DNA of 64,000 bases from positions 6,945,001-7,009,000 of the forward strand of contig CM055188.1 of assembly GCA_029224185.1 (NCBI GenBank), given 5' to 3'. The translations under genes and the position numbers were made by a program. Source of the DNA: Karalla daura. Taxonomy: Eukaryota > Chordata > Actinopteri > Chaetodontiformes > Leiognathidae. Positions 1 through 25,000 of this stretch are shown here, piece by piece. The first letter of the stretch is position 1, and each line of letters begins with the position of its first letter. The notes below the pieces were generated by a model. It had not been told where the DNA came from. It ran no database searches and saw only the letters and a list, made by a program, of their open reading frames with translations.

Positions 1-1305
1 CACCACTACACAGCTGCAAACACTTTTCCACTCCCCCAGCATACAGACTCCCTGTCCACCCCTGTCTGTCACACCAGCCCAGGTAAGAAGCGAGCTGAGA
101 AAGATCAAAGATAGGCACCTGGACCAGTAATGCGCAGATGCACTATGAGGAGTTATGGAACATGTCTTCAACCTGAGCCTAACGCTGAGGGTGGTTTCAT
201 TGCTCTGGAAGACCTCTTGCATGGTTCCAATGCCTAGTACACCTCAAGATGAAGACCCTGCAGCTTTAGGCCAGTCCCTGTCAGATCCCATCTAATGAAG
301 ACACTGGAGAGACTGGTCTTGGGCCACCTACTGTGCTGGCGTAGGGGTAGAGGACGCAATCACCTACCTGCTTCACTGCACTCTCTCTCACCTGGAGAAA
401 CCCGACAGCATGGTGAGAATCTTATTCTTTGACTTCTCCAGTGTAGGGGTCCCCCAGGGTACAGTCCTAGCCACCATCATCTTCACCCACTACACTGCAG
501 AGTTCAGATACGACACAGACGGCTGTTTTCTGCAGAAGTTTTCTGATGACTGTCTTGTCGGCGACACAGAGTACAGACGACTGATGCAGGACTCTGTTGA
601 CTGGTGCCAGCTGAACCATATTCTCCTCAATGCAAGTAAGACCAAGTTGGTGGTGGTGGACATTCTCACAGATGCCAGACTACTGCCCCTGCCCTGGAGA
701 ACATTCAGGGAATGGACATTGAGTGAGTTGACTGCTACAAGTACCTGGGTGCTTACCTGAAGCACAAGCTCCACTGGACTCACAACACAGAGGCTCTGTA
801 CAAGAGGGGTCAGAGCAGGCTCTACTTCCTGAAGAGTCGTTTGGAGTGAGGGGGCCACTCCAAACGACTGAAGACCTTCTATGACTGAGTGTCTGCCATC
901 CTGTATGGTGTGGTCTGCTGGAACAGCAGCATCACAGCGTGGTAGAGGATGAAGCTGGACAAGACCATCAAGAAGTCCAGCTCTGTCCTGGACTGTCCTC
1001 TGGACTCGGTGCAGGAGGTGGGGGACAAAAGGATCCTGGCTAAAATCAGATCTATGTTAGACCATGAGTCTCACCCCCTGCAGAACACTCTGTCCGCTCT
1101 GGAGAGCAGCCTCAGCAACAGACTAATTCACCCTCACTGTGTGAAAGAAAGATCCCGGAGGTCTTTTGTTCCTGATCTGTCAGACTCTAGCTCTATTTCA
1201 TGTTTATTTGTATTTTATTATATTGTACTTTCAATCATCCTGTGTGATCAATTTGCTGTTGTAGCGATGTGTGTCAGAGAAGAAATCAATTTTATCTAAT
1301 CCAAT
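1..1305 (+). mobile_element. Decayed non-LTR (LINE) retrotransposon, reverse-transcriptase C-terminal part
   Basis: Reverse-transcriptase remnants can be read on the plus strand. A GVPQGTVL block lies near 448-471, a degenerate catalytic-box region (FSDDCLVG, in place of F-A-D-D) near 540-563, and NASKTKLVVVD near 630-662. A C-terminal stretch follows at 949-1210 (SVLDCPLDSVQEVGDKRILA, then SFVPDLSDS), typical of fish CR1/L2/Rex1-like LINEs. The reading frame shifts and contains stops, for example after position 758 and around 848, so it is dead. The TTTATCTAATCC-like 3' tail ends near 1305. The 5' part lies outside the window or was truncated. The clade is not certain. It sits downstream of the last visible exon of igfn1 copy A, probably in an intron of that gene. 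Confidence 0.75.
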
Positions 1306-1569
1306 CTGTTATGTAAGGTTTTTGATTACAACAGTCAATAGGAGATACTACACTTTTGGAGAAGTTCCTTAGAAAAAAAATAACCTTGTATAAAAGACAC
1401 TCCAGCAGCGCAAGTTGTGAGAAAGACTGTTAGATTTAATCAAATCGAAGATTGGTCAGCATATAGGGGTGGAGGACTGTCTTGTCGGTCCGACAATCCA
1501 CACTAATTTTGTGTTAATACATGTTAATAAAAGCACTAAATGATAAAGATGTAAAATAGCAACACAAAC

Positions 1570-13347
<11,778 letters not shown>

Positions 13348-14981
13348 TGTGGTGTCTTCAATTGATTATTCACTCTCAAAACAATGATTTGTGACTGAAA
13401 CAAAAACATAAAAACACATGAGCAATGAGGTCAGCATTCATTGCATTTGTCATTATGAAGCATAGTCTTTCATTATTAGCAGTTTATGCTATGAGGAATC
13501 CTCCACTGAGTAAACCAATTAGCAATAAGCGTCATCCAGAAAGAAACATTTCTGGAAGTGGCCACACACTGTTTGTTTGTTTTTTTTGTTTTGTTTTGTT
13601 TTGACATCCATACAAAGCTTACAAGGAGTTTTTTGGAGTTAAACAGAGCTACTGTGTAGGTTTTGAAAATTGTAACAATAGTAAGCAAAAACCTGTAAAA
13701 TATGCACAATGTTTTTAAAGAAACACTTAAACATGAGCTTCATCATCACAACAGTTCAATTATAAGAACTGCAGCAACAAATTCTCTGTAACAAAGTCCA
13801 AACTGGAAGAAATACAAATATTGAAAATATACTAACCATCAAACACCCTTCAATAAAGAACAGTAGCAGTATTGTATGCATTATTTAACCATGCTAAATA
13901 CAGTGGCAACTGTAGCAGCAACTACTCATTAAACACCTGAGAAACAACTGAGGTCAATTGAGTGAGCACAGTGAAGGACTTTTTGTTTTTCTGACAGTTG
14001 CTATGCTACCATAAAATCTGACGACAGTGTGATTGTTGTTTTAATGGCCAGTCCAGAAGATGTATAGTGGCAACAAGGCTCTTGAAGCATCCGATTGAAC
14101 ATCGGGGTAAACCACAGTGTGGAGGGCTCAGGTACAGCATGCAGAGCACTGCAGCTAAAAGATGTTTAATAGAACATGTGAGGAAAACATGTTCAGTCAG
14201 AACCGAACTAAGCCTTACAGGCTCTAAGAAAAGAAATGCATTCTGTAGTAGGGCTGAATGATATGGAAAAGATTTCAAATTTAATTTCATCCATACCAGA
14301 TACTGTATCTCAACACCGACACAATCTGATACTGACCCACTGAATTGTGGGTCCAGTGAAAATTGCTGATTTAAAAAAAGGGGCTCAGCATATCCCTCTG
14401 TTGCATATCCTACCCACAAAAACAGAATCTGATGGGTAAAACACATATTTTGGAAATCCATGGGTACTGGAAGAGCTGCACTGAATGTGACTGGGAACAG
14501 TTTTGTTCATTTAACTTTGAAAAGCAGAGAAGCATGCTTGGACATGATCTGCATGTGTAATTGTCATTGCTAAACAATGTCAATTATTTATTATTGTCTT
14601 TGTCTCAGTTCACTTTACAAAAAGCAAAAATGTTTTCAGTTGCATGTCAACAATAGCAGCATACTGTGAATAATAACTTGATAATAATCAGCCGTCATAC
14701 TGAGACAGTCTAATGTAGCTCAATCTAATTAAGCTTTATTTAGGTTGCCTGACCATAACAATGTCAACTCAAGACAGTTAACAGCAACCAAACACCAAAC
14801 TCTTTATTAAACCCAAACAAGAGTGCTCCCTCCCAGAGCACTAATAAATAAACAGATACCCACAAAAAACGTCTTGTTAACAGGTTGCAGAAACCAACAA
14901 CAAACGTCTTGTTAACAGTTAGAAACCTCAAGGAGATTCAAATTTCAAGAGGGAGGCCATCTGACCAGACTGGTTGGGTGG

Positions 14982-15017
14982 AAGAGAGAGAGACAGAGAG
15001 AGAGGGAGAGAGAGAGG
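14982..15017. repeat. (GA)n-rich simple repeat
   Basis: A GAGAGAGAGACAGAGAGAGA-type tract, slightly interrupted. Confidence 0.85.
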
Positions 15018-16167
15018 TGAAGAGATGAATGAAGGGTTGGAAAGAAAGATATCTAATGGTGGCAATATGTAAATGATGGCAGCAATAGTAACAGGCATAA
15101 GGCAAAAATCTCGAAATATTTCTTGCTAAATTAAGTCATCAACCTTGCCTGTTTTCTGTGCCAATCACCAAAGAAAATGCCTCGTAGCTTTATCACTACG
15201 TTTGGGAATAAATCTGATTCAAACCAAACTTTTGTTTTATTATATATATTTTATATATATTTTATTATATATCATTAAACTATAAGGACATGTACATATT
15301 TTACTGTGAAATATACTGTGCAATAACATTGAAAAAAGTTAACAATAGTCAATGAATAATTCAAGAAACACCAAGAAATTATAGGTTCATGTATTTAAAA
15401 TCTGTGGTAAACAAGGACTCTCTTGTTCTCTTCAGTACGGTCTAATGTGATTGTTCCAAAAAAACAAAAATACCTTTAGCAGTTCAGAACTCGCATCAAG
15501 ATCGACTATGTCAGCCAACAAATCAGTCAACATAATGATTTTTTCAGCAACATCTTAATCATTTTTACATTGCTCATGTTAACCCCCACCCCCTCCCCAT
15601 AGTCTCAAGTTTACTTGGAGCCATGTGACACAGCTTCATGACTCCTTTGGGTAACTGCTGGGGTCATGAGAAACCAGGAGACCTAGAAACGAGGTCATGG
15701 GCCAGAAAAGGTTGAGGAACTCGGCCTCTGAGGTTCTCCTCATGTATCGTCTATGTTACCATATGACATCAGCCTGTCAAGTGAGGATGCCTGGACTCTT
15801 GTGTGTGCCGTGCAGACATTTGGAGACATGCTGGGACACTGTAAAAGGGGAATGTGAAATCCCACCTAATGACTGACTCTGTCCAACTGTCTGTGGAGTC
15901 AAGTAGCAGCACTAGCTATATAACTGCTCAGGATCCAAACTTAGACAGGGGCAGAGTGTCTCAGAATCAAACTGCTAAGCCGATGCACGTATCTGTAAAT
16001 CTCTTTTATGCTGGCAACAGTTAAAGTTTAGTTTTGTACATTTCTCACCGGATGATTAGTGGTTAGCAACCAAACACAAGTATGAAAGTTAAAGCATTTA
16101 TACATTCATGAAACTACCTGAGTAATTATTTAGATTTCTCTTATATATACTCTCTCTTTAGATTTCT

Positions 16168-16169
<2 letters not shown>

Positions 16170-16220
<51 letters not shown>
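16170..16220. repeat. (AT)n microsatellite
   Basis: A pure AT run, preceded by a short direct duplication of TTTAGATTTCTCTTATATA at about 16129-16172. Confidence 0.93.
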
Positions 16221-17298
16221 GTTTAATGTGACCCACAGTTTACAACATTCCAAGTAAGTCCTCAAGTCAGTGCCAGTTAGTGCCAGTAAATGGGATGACT
16301 TTGACCTTCTTGCATTCTTACATTGTAGTCTTTTAGGTCAAATTAGAGGATGGTTATGACTGAAAAATTGTAATGGTAGAGATAAGAGAGCATGGAAATC
16401 AGACAACATCGTTTTTTTTCCCAACATGGACTTTAAATTAAAGAACCATAGGAAGAACAGTTACCAAAACAAAGAGGAAAAAAGAGGATCACTTTTGCCA
16501 GAAAGCATCTACAGCACACCAAAGGGGAAAAGTGCATAATCAAAATAATCAGAGCCTCAAATCTTTATTCAGCTAGCTAAGTTTAGGACAATTTTTTCTA
16601 TGAAATGAGACACAAAGTTGAAACTATCAACATCAACACCACTATGAAAGGAGGACATTAAAGGATGATCTCAGGCATTTCACTATGTATGTTTTTTTTG
16701 TATTACAGGTCAGGCTTCACTATATTATAGTAACTCAAATAAGAAGTGCAATACTTTTTGTACTTTTTGAAGGAGTTATAACCCAGGTTAGTGCGGCTAT
16801 GCATATAAAACACCATATAACATTTTACACAGCTATATAGCTAGATGTTTTACTTTTTGTATTTTATAGAGTATAAATTAAGCTACGTGTTCCTTTCTAG
16901 TAAAAAGATCCTTGGGTTCATCTTTACAAAAAAAGCAAATTATTTGTGCCCAATTAGTGTCTGGGGGTGTCTTAAAACATTTGTTATTTTAATCTAAAAT
17001 AGGAAATGTGTTGATGGTGACCCATTCTGTCCAGTTCTAACAGTGGACATTTCACAATGTATACATATATTCTTATCTTTGTTTATTCATTTGAACAGCT
17101 GACTTTTGTTGTCTGAACCTATCGAACATTAGCATTAGGTCTTGTTTGTGCTCAGCGGATAAATTTGTGTAGTGGGAATTTAGCTTGGTGAGGATCTGAA
17201 ATTAGTTTTTAACACCTTTATTTTACATTGGCCGAGATGCTGATAAACTGATAAGAGAATTTTGCTATCATAGAAATTATATTAAAAAAATCACTTAC

Positions 17299-17370
17299 TT
17301 CTAGTTCTTTGCTGAATATGTTCGTCGTCTTCAGCTTGTTCTCTTCTCACTATCTAATATTTCAAAGGTG
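17299..17370 (-). promoter_or_regulatory. Possible 5' UTR exon and promoter region of copy A
   Basis: On the minus strand, ATG-free sequence (GAGAACAAGCTGAAGACGAC, then CAAAGAACTAGAA) runs into a consensus GTAAGT donor at 17298-17297. An AT-rich TATTAGATAG-like stretch lies just upstream at about 17350-17360. Similar lone GTAAGT donors occur upstream of copies B and C, which is the main reason to suggest a non-coding first exon. The start is not determined. Confidence 0.3.
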
Positions 17371-17399
17371 ACACCCCTTTTTGTTTGGTGATAAACATT

Positions 17400-18713
17400 T
17401 GGTGGGCATGGAAATCCATACATGGATGGCACATAGTTCTTAAAAAACCCATATTACCACAGTGGTAAAGGGTGAAGGTTCCTCTTACCCATCCCTATGA
17501 AAGCGATCAGTTTGCAGTGGCACTGGAAATACATTATGACTGTTCATTCAATCTGGTATTGGATTTATCCAGTCAACAGGTTTCCACCATTGCTATTAAC
17601 AATATAAAAATGCCAAGTGTGTTATGTGACACTATCAAGATTTACATTCTGCTAGATATACACCATGGCAAATTCATGGATATTTTTATATACAATACAT
17701 ATATCATCATACTGGAAATACAAAGATAGGCTTTGATTTTATTCATGGTTCCACAATTGCCATATACAGTAAGTCAAAGCATCTAACCAAACCCTTTTGA
17801 CTGGCAGCTTCACAAGGTATCCAGTAATATGATCACTGTTCTGTGAGTTTTATTGGCCAATAAACATTAACATGAGACATTTTATTTGGTAAAATAATCT
17901 CTGGTTGAAATGAATTGGCTCTTCCAATTAGCCTTGCAAAGTATCAACGGAAATTCTCACAGCATGTCTTTGGTATTCTGTGAGTCACACTCTGGTGGCA
18001 GAGTGGCATTATAAAAAGGTGGCGGTGTGTTGGACTCGTTGCACTGACCAGGCTCTTAGGTTCACATTGTGCAAGTTGCGAGTATGACTTATCAAGTTAG
18101 CTTGAATCGTCACCCTGACCTCATAAAATACATTGTGACATAACTGCATGAAAAGCATGTTGACACGTGTACAGAATACACACAAATATCACCTCTGACC
18201 TGGCAAGCGAAATGATGGATTGCATCATTTCAAAGATCATGTCTGTTAAAAGCTGTGCTGAATTTAAAGGGAAAAATTGTAGCGCATGATTTCACCCTAA
18301 CCAGTGCACAACATCAACAGCTGGGCACCTGGTTAGTAATGTTTCATCCAAAGCTTATGGGCAATAGAAGTAAATTTGCTAGAGATGAAACTGTATGGAC
18401 TATGTCAATTTCATCTGTGGTGGGTGGGAAATTATAATGTGTTATGTGATGTGAAGATATGCAGGCCTTTTCCTTCTGATTCATAAGAGTTTAAAAGTTT
18501 GAAACTGTAAACTATTTCACAAGTTTAATATAGCAGACATACATAGCAGACATGGAGTTCAGGTCCATGAACATGCACAGATCATGTGCTACAGGAAAAA
18601 CTTATGCACGAATGAGATAAAAGGCCAGTGAGGAATATTTGCTGTGTGATGTTATGCAGAATTCTTTGGTAGTACAAAACCAAGACAATAACTCCACACT
18701 GTCAATTTGATGA
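17400..18713. other. Intergenic space between copies A and B
   Basis: Unique-looking AT-rich DNA between the presumed 5' end of A and the 3' end of B. Small ORFs here (for example 17472-17729 plus) have no family features and no splice context. I see no gene. Confidence 0.5.
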
Positions 18714-18719
18714 TTTATT
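18714..18719 (-). terminator. Predicted poly(A) signal of copy B
   Basis: AATAAA on the minus strand, about 250 bases after the copy B stop codon. It is the first such hexamer downstream, so the 3' UTR would be short. Confidence 0.5.
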
Positions 18720-18969
18720 GTGGTTGTTACAAGAGACTGAAGCTTTGACACATATCCATGTTGCAGTTTAACTTCACTCATGCTACACAGCTCTTATGTC
18801 TGATTTCAAATAAATTACGTTTATAGTCATACTGTTTTAGAACCAGAACTGTTTCAGACAATAGGTCTTTCCTATACACAACATTGTGTTGTGCCTATGC
18901 AGTAAAACACGCTGTTTGATGTTTTTTAGAATATTTCATTGAAAAGATGCACAAAGCCCCCATTCCATT

Positions 18970-18974
18970 TTACT
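18970..18974 (-). CDS. igfn1: copy B terminal exon: completes one Glu codon, then stop
   Basis: After the acceptor CTACAG the exon reads AG TAA. With the G carried over from exon Ig7 this gives Glu then stop. The same layout in C and D makes the assignment firm despite only 5 coding bases. The read-through frame seen as SKMEWGLCASFQ is out of phase. Confidence 0.75.
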
Positions 18975-21900
18975 CTGTAGAGAAAAAAAAGAAACAGAAT
19001 GAAACAAAATTGTTAGAAGATTAACCCAAACATATTTTTTCATAGAAAATGTCAAACTGTCAACAAGTTTAACCAGCCTACCTTTAACAAGAAGTTTGGT
19101 AGAACACTCTGCCTTTCCAAGAGGGTTGACTGCAACAACTTTGTATTCACCTCCATCATTTTCTCGAACTCTAAGAATGTACATGGAGCACACACCATAG
19201 GAGTTGGTGATGTAGTAGTTTTTGTCCGAGTTGATGCACATGTCGTTCAGGTACCAAGATACAATGGGCGTAGGGCATCCACGGACAGCACACGTCATGT
19301 ACAGTTGGTAACCTTTAGGTGGTGTGTGGACTTTAAGGGGGACCAAAATGGAAGGAGGCCTCTCAAAGGACACTGCCGTTGAGTTAAGTCCATTTGAAGC
19401 TACTGGAACTTGACAGGGAGAAATAAAAGAGGATGTTTTATTTTTGTTTTTTCATCAGGAATGGTTCAGACATTTACATTTGTACAGAACTAGGCCTTAT
19501 ATTCAACATTTTAATTTTTGTTTAAAATACTATAACCCACCTCTGTTGCTGTTGACCCCCCATGTAGGCGACTGAGATGGATCGGAAAGTCCCATATCAT
19601 TTTTAGCATAGATGCGGAAATGGTACTCTATCCCAGTAAGGATGTTGATGGCTGTGTATGTGTTAGAGAATAGACGATCTGCTACTGTCTTCCACACTCT
19701 GGTGTTGGAGTCACGTTGACACACCATGTAGTGAAGCCGGTCATCAAGCTCCTGGTCTGGTGAGGGAGCCCATGACACTTGTACTTTTCCCTGAACCGTT
19801 TGCTCCAGCTCAACTGGCCCAGGAGTCTTTGGTTCATCTAGCAAGAAATACAATAAGATAGACAACTTTCAGGGAGGCAGCATACAGTATCAATGGCCAA
19901 CTCTAACGGTTTCCTATCTTAGCCATTGTTTGGTAGTATTTATTTTATTTAACTTTATACTCATTTTATCAATTATTCAAGGAGAACGTGCTAAAACACT
20001 GAAAAGGAACTTCAGTGATATGCTCATTAATACTTTGTCTCTCATTGCTTACTGTTACTGTTGTAATTATGTTCATTCCTAAATCGTCACCAAGTATTAT
20101 ATTTCTCATTCAATCTGGTAGTAATTTGGGTTTGACGCTCAATCGCTGATACAGCCGTGTGCCACTATCACCATGTCCAGTGTTAATCTTCTCCTCTGGC
20201 AATAGAAATATAATGCAAGCAATTAATGGAATTCCACAAAGGATCTCAACAAGTCAAACTAACCTGCAGACAATATTAGCACAAAACATCTGTAGTTTCT
20301 TGGCAAAAATATGATTAGTTAAACCTTCATTTTTGTCCATACCTGTGACGCGAACCTCAATGTCGAATGAAGCTTCACCCACTGAGTTTTTAGCTTTGAT
20401 GGTGTAAAGGGCTGAATCTGAACGCTTCGATGAGGGAATCACAAGCTGAGACAGCCCCTCTGTATTGATGATTTGAATCCATGGAGATATTGGCTCATCA
20501 TCCCTCAGCCAAGTGATCTGAGGTGGAGGTTCAGCCTGAAGATATCAATTTCAAATAAATTTGATAAAATGTCAATCATTTGGACAGAGGTCAAATCACT
20601 TTATTCAAGAACAATAACAAGTCAAAAAGACTCAAGAACAAGGACATGTCTCAAACAGGTGGAAATGAGTCAAAATACATGCCTTGCTTACCTCGTTAGA
20701 TTTGATATTCACGGCAAGGAAGAAAAGAAACATACCTGTTTTTCTAATTCATACCTCATAGCAAATTTTGACTCGCACAGAATTTCCTGCTCGGACAACA
20801 ATGAAGTCCTCTGGATCTTTAAAACATGGTCTCACTGGATCAAAATGCCCAAGATTAAGGAAATGTGGACAGGACACATTGTAGATAATAACTGAATTTG
20901 AACAACTGAAGTTAACGACTCACTGTTGGGGTTCTTTGCACATGTCATTTCAGAGGGAGGACTCGGGTCTCCTGCTCCCGACTCATTGATGGCTGAAACC
21001 CTGAACTCATACTCTGCGCCCTCCATAACGTCTTTGACTGCATAGTTCACATCTGAAAATAAAATTAAGAGGAATTGCAGAATAAAATAAGTGAATCTTT
21101 AACCAGCTCATAACTATTTGCTAATATTAGCCTCTGGCCGACCTTCAATAGGTTCATTAACTGTGTTCAGTGCAATCCACTGATTTGTGTCCTTCTTTCG
21201 TTTCTCCACTTGGTAACCAATGATTGGTACTCCTCTGTCATCTTCTGGAGGGGTCCATGTCAACTTGATGCACGTCTTGGAGGCACTCACCACTTTTGGG
21301 GCACCAGGTGGACCAGAGAGAACTAAAAAATGACACATCTAATTGATTAAGTAAATTCATTATAAATAACTAAGATGCAGTCACAGATGGGTAATATGTC
21401 TGTGCACTTGCCACTGCAGCATTTTGCAAACTATTGCTCTTTGAGATCACAGCAAAGGTAAAAAGTGATCCTCCTGCAGTGACTATAATATACATGAAGT
21501 GATAACCATTTTGCAATCACAAAACCTGAGACATTTTTATTTATCACAGTCTGAGGGATCAACTATTGCTAACGAATGCGAAATGAGACTTCTTTTCGCT
21601 GCACTCACTCATTATGCCAGCCATAATGCTATCAGTTGTCTCCAGGGCGTCACTGAGACCCTCAGGGTTTTCAGCAAAGATGTGGTAGTTATATTTCTTT
21701 CCATGAGCCACATTCCTGTCTCTAAAGGTGGTCTTATCTGCTGAGACGTCTCCAAGTTTCGTCCATAGAGCCTGTCCTGCCTGCTGTCGATGTATAATGT
21801 AGTTTGTGACAGCGGAGCCACCATCGTCTTTGGGAGGTTTCCATTTAATCTCAATGATAGATGAGGTAGTCTCAACAGTCTCCACTGGTCCCTCTGGTGG

Positions 21901-22020
21901 ACCTGGCCGATCTGTTATAAAAACATTATAAAATCATTACGGACATTATAATGACATGAATGTGAGATATGTGTGGGCTAAATTGTATTTGTATATTGGG
22001 GTGGACCCCCACAGTGTGTA

Positions 22021-22089
<69 letters not shown>

Positions 22090-25000
22090 ATACATATATA
22101 TGGATATGTACACAACATACCAAGCACAATAAGCTGAGATGTGGCCTCAACAGCTCCAAATGGGTTTTTGAGTTGAATCTTTATTTCCCCTGCGTCTGTT
22201 CGCAGGCAGTCTCTGAGAAGCAGCCGACTATGATTAGGCTCCCTCACTATTTTAACTCCTCCTCCATCTTTGATCTCTGTGCCGTCCTTAAACCAACTGA
22301 CAACCAAAGAGTCCTGAGGAGGGAAGGGCATCTTGAAAGCAGCATTCTGGCCCACTCTTATAATCACAGGTTTGGAAAACTTGTGAAGGTCATCTGGGTC
22401 AAATTCAGGCACATCTATGAAGAACAGTTTAATTTAGTTCAAATCACAAAAACATTTTTTATTTAGTATGTGTTCTACAAAAAAGAAATGTGGTAAACCA
22501 TACCTCCAACAGTGACCTTTCCTTGTGTACTCAGATCCCCCGATGCAAAACGATAAAGTCCAGAGTCATTATCTCTACAACTCTGAATTTTCAGGTTGTG
22601 AGAAGTTCCATCCTTGGTTATGGAGACCCCAGCACCTGACTTTATCTGGGAAAACAGATGTGAAATAGAAAATTGACATGACATTATATTGCCAATGACA
22701 GCAACAACAGAGGAAGACAATAACAAGAAAGTCATATTTTTAAATTTTACTGTACCTCCTCTCCATCTTTGTACCAGGAGCCATCTTTGTCTACATTCAT
22801 CTTCACATTTAATTCGGCTGGCTTTCCACGAGTAGCATATGTATCAGTGAGTCCACAGATAATTCCAGGCTCTGGGAAGAATAAAATCCAAAGTTATTTT
22901 CTTCATTGCAGGAGGAGCAGAGTTTTATATGGGCCTGTACATATACTAAGTATAAATAAAGAAGAAAGTTATTTAAATATTTCAATGGATTAATTCACTT
23001 GAGATGAGAACTAAATAATGAAAATGATTTAGTAAGAACCTTTTAAAATAAGGACATTCCCATATAGTGTATACAGTTGTGTCTAAAACAGTATATGTAC
23101 ATGGCCAATAGTATACATATTAAATGTTGCATTGAAGATAGGTACATATTTGACTGCATATTCTCTTCTAACAGTTACTTAATAACAGAGTCAAATATTT
23201 CTTTTATTTGGTGAGGAAAATTGCCATTGTGCATTCCTAATAGGGAGAGGATGGGGTATGGGGGGGATCAATTGTTGACCCCCACGAGATACACAGGTGT
23301 CACAGGATAAGGTACCTTGTAAGAAATGTTAGAGATTTAAATACTTAAAATAATAAGATGTGCACACTATGCATCATAACACATGGCCTCTGAATGAATC
23401 AACAAGCAGCAATAAGCAGATCCTAAGATTAACAAAGGTTAATTCTATTCAAGGAGAGAAACCAGTGACAAGCAGTTTCATAATTATAAAGCCTGCAACA
23501 TTTTATGACCACATCATGGCATTTTCACATTTAGAGTTATTTACTTCATGTTCAAACAATATGAGCTGTAATTAAAATAATGCAGCACAGACGGAACACT
23601 AAAAGGTTAATGACATCAAGAATGAGCACAGGGACAAGCAGTTGTGTACAGTCTTGTCTATTGATTGAAGTAGCATTTTTAAAATGGTTTGTATAAGCAT
23701 GGAACGTCCTTGTTATTTCACCTCTTTTTTATGAATTGCATTTCAGCATAAAGATAATTCAAATCAAACAATGGTAAGAAACAAAATCAGACTGTTAAAG
23801 AAAACAATGTTTAATTTAGGTATTGATTAATTTTGAAAAGTAATTGTATTACAAATTCAAACAAAAGTGTTCTTGTAGTGAGGTAGTCCTTTTAGAATCT
23901 TTGTTACTAATGTACTGCCAGTATTTAGTCAGTCATACCAACTGATCCATCTGCAAGTGGTTGAGGAACAGTTTTGCTGCCACTGGTTTCCTCAACTGAG
24001 TGGCCTAACAGAAATAACAATATATAACAAAAAGACGTTGAAATTTGTTACTCTCACTTCCGTTAGATTTCTACGTTCTACTACTGTCACGCTTACCACT
24101 TCCCGAGTCTCCAGCTTCTGTGGTTGATGTTTTGTCTGAATGACCTATTAGCGATCAAAAACAGTATGAAAACATCTGTGTTTATAGATAAGATGACATA
24201 TAATATTTTTGCAGTCTTTACATTAAAAAAGATTTCTGTTAATATTGCTTCTAATGGTTTTCCAAAGCATGCCATACAGTTGTAGCTATTTTGCTTTAAA
24301 TCAAAACTTTAACAGTTTTCCCATTGTCTTATATATACGCTTGCTATAGCCACATACTCTTTACCGTCAAAAGTATTTGCTCACCTGACCTAACTTAAGT
24401 GACTTGAACTTAAGTGACATCGCATTCTTAATTGATTGGGTTTGTTGTAACATTGCTCCACCCTTTGCAGCCATAACTGCTTCAAGTCTTTTGGGAAGAG
24501 TTTCCGCAAGGTTTTGGAATATGTTGATGCTAATTTTCTTTTTCACTAATGTTGGATGGGAAAACTTGGCTCTCAGTCTCTACTCTAATTCATCCCAAAG
24601 GTGTTCTATCAGGTTCAGGTCAGGACTTAGCCCAGTAGAAGACCATCATTCACACCAAACTCTCTCCTTCATGTATTTCTTTGTGAGGTGAGTAAATACT
24701 TTTGACAATATAGTGCATGCTGTGCACAAGCCTTTCAGGAATTTATAAGCCAGTGCCTCTACCAGAGACAAGTTGTGGATGAAAGCTTATAGTCCTATTC
24801 ATATTTGTGTATGAAGGGACTTTTCTGGTCTGATTATATAAAGTTATGGGTGTTAAAAGTCTTAGAGGACAAGACACATTAGAATCAACATGGCTTTTTC
24901 AATATGGCTGTTCTTTTGATGATATGAATTTCTGAATTGTTAATATTTGTAAGATATTAAGGTCATTGCTATTGGTGGGAATGTGGAGTTTTCTGTATTT

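Larger units (their letters stand above)
13395..17298. other. Region upstream of copy A coding exon 1
   Basis: Probably intron between a non-coding first exon and coding exon 1, or intergenic. It holds a GA-rich tract at about 14982-15017, a C-rich stretch near 15585, and an AT tract at 16170-16220. No coding exon or RNA gene recognised. Confidence 0.45.

Noticed and set aside
18001..18080. Possible tRNA-derived SINE head
   Set aside because: Only a vague resemblance to B-box-like AGGTTCAC; no A box or tail confirmed.
18936..18974. C-terminal tail SKMEWGLCASFQ for copy B
   Set aside because: It needs the wrong phase after the Ig7 exon; the correct phase gives Glu then stop, as in the other copies.
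21926..22466. IYIYIY-containing ORFs on both strands (also at 28854-29584 and 60220-60600)
   Set aside because: Translations of AT/GT microsatellites extending from or across real exons.
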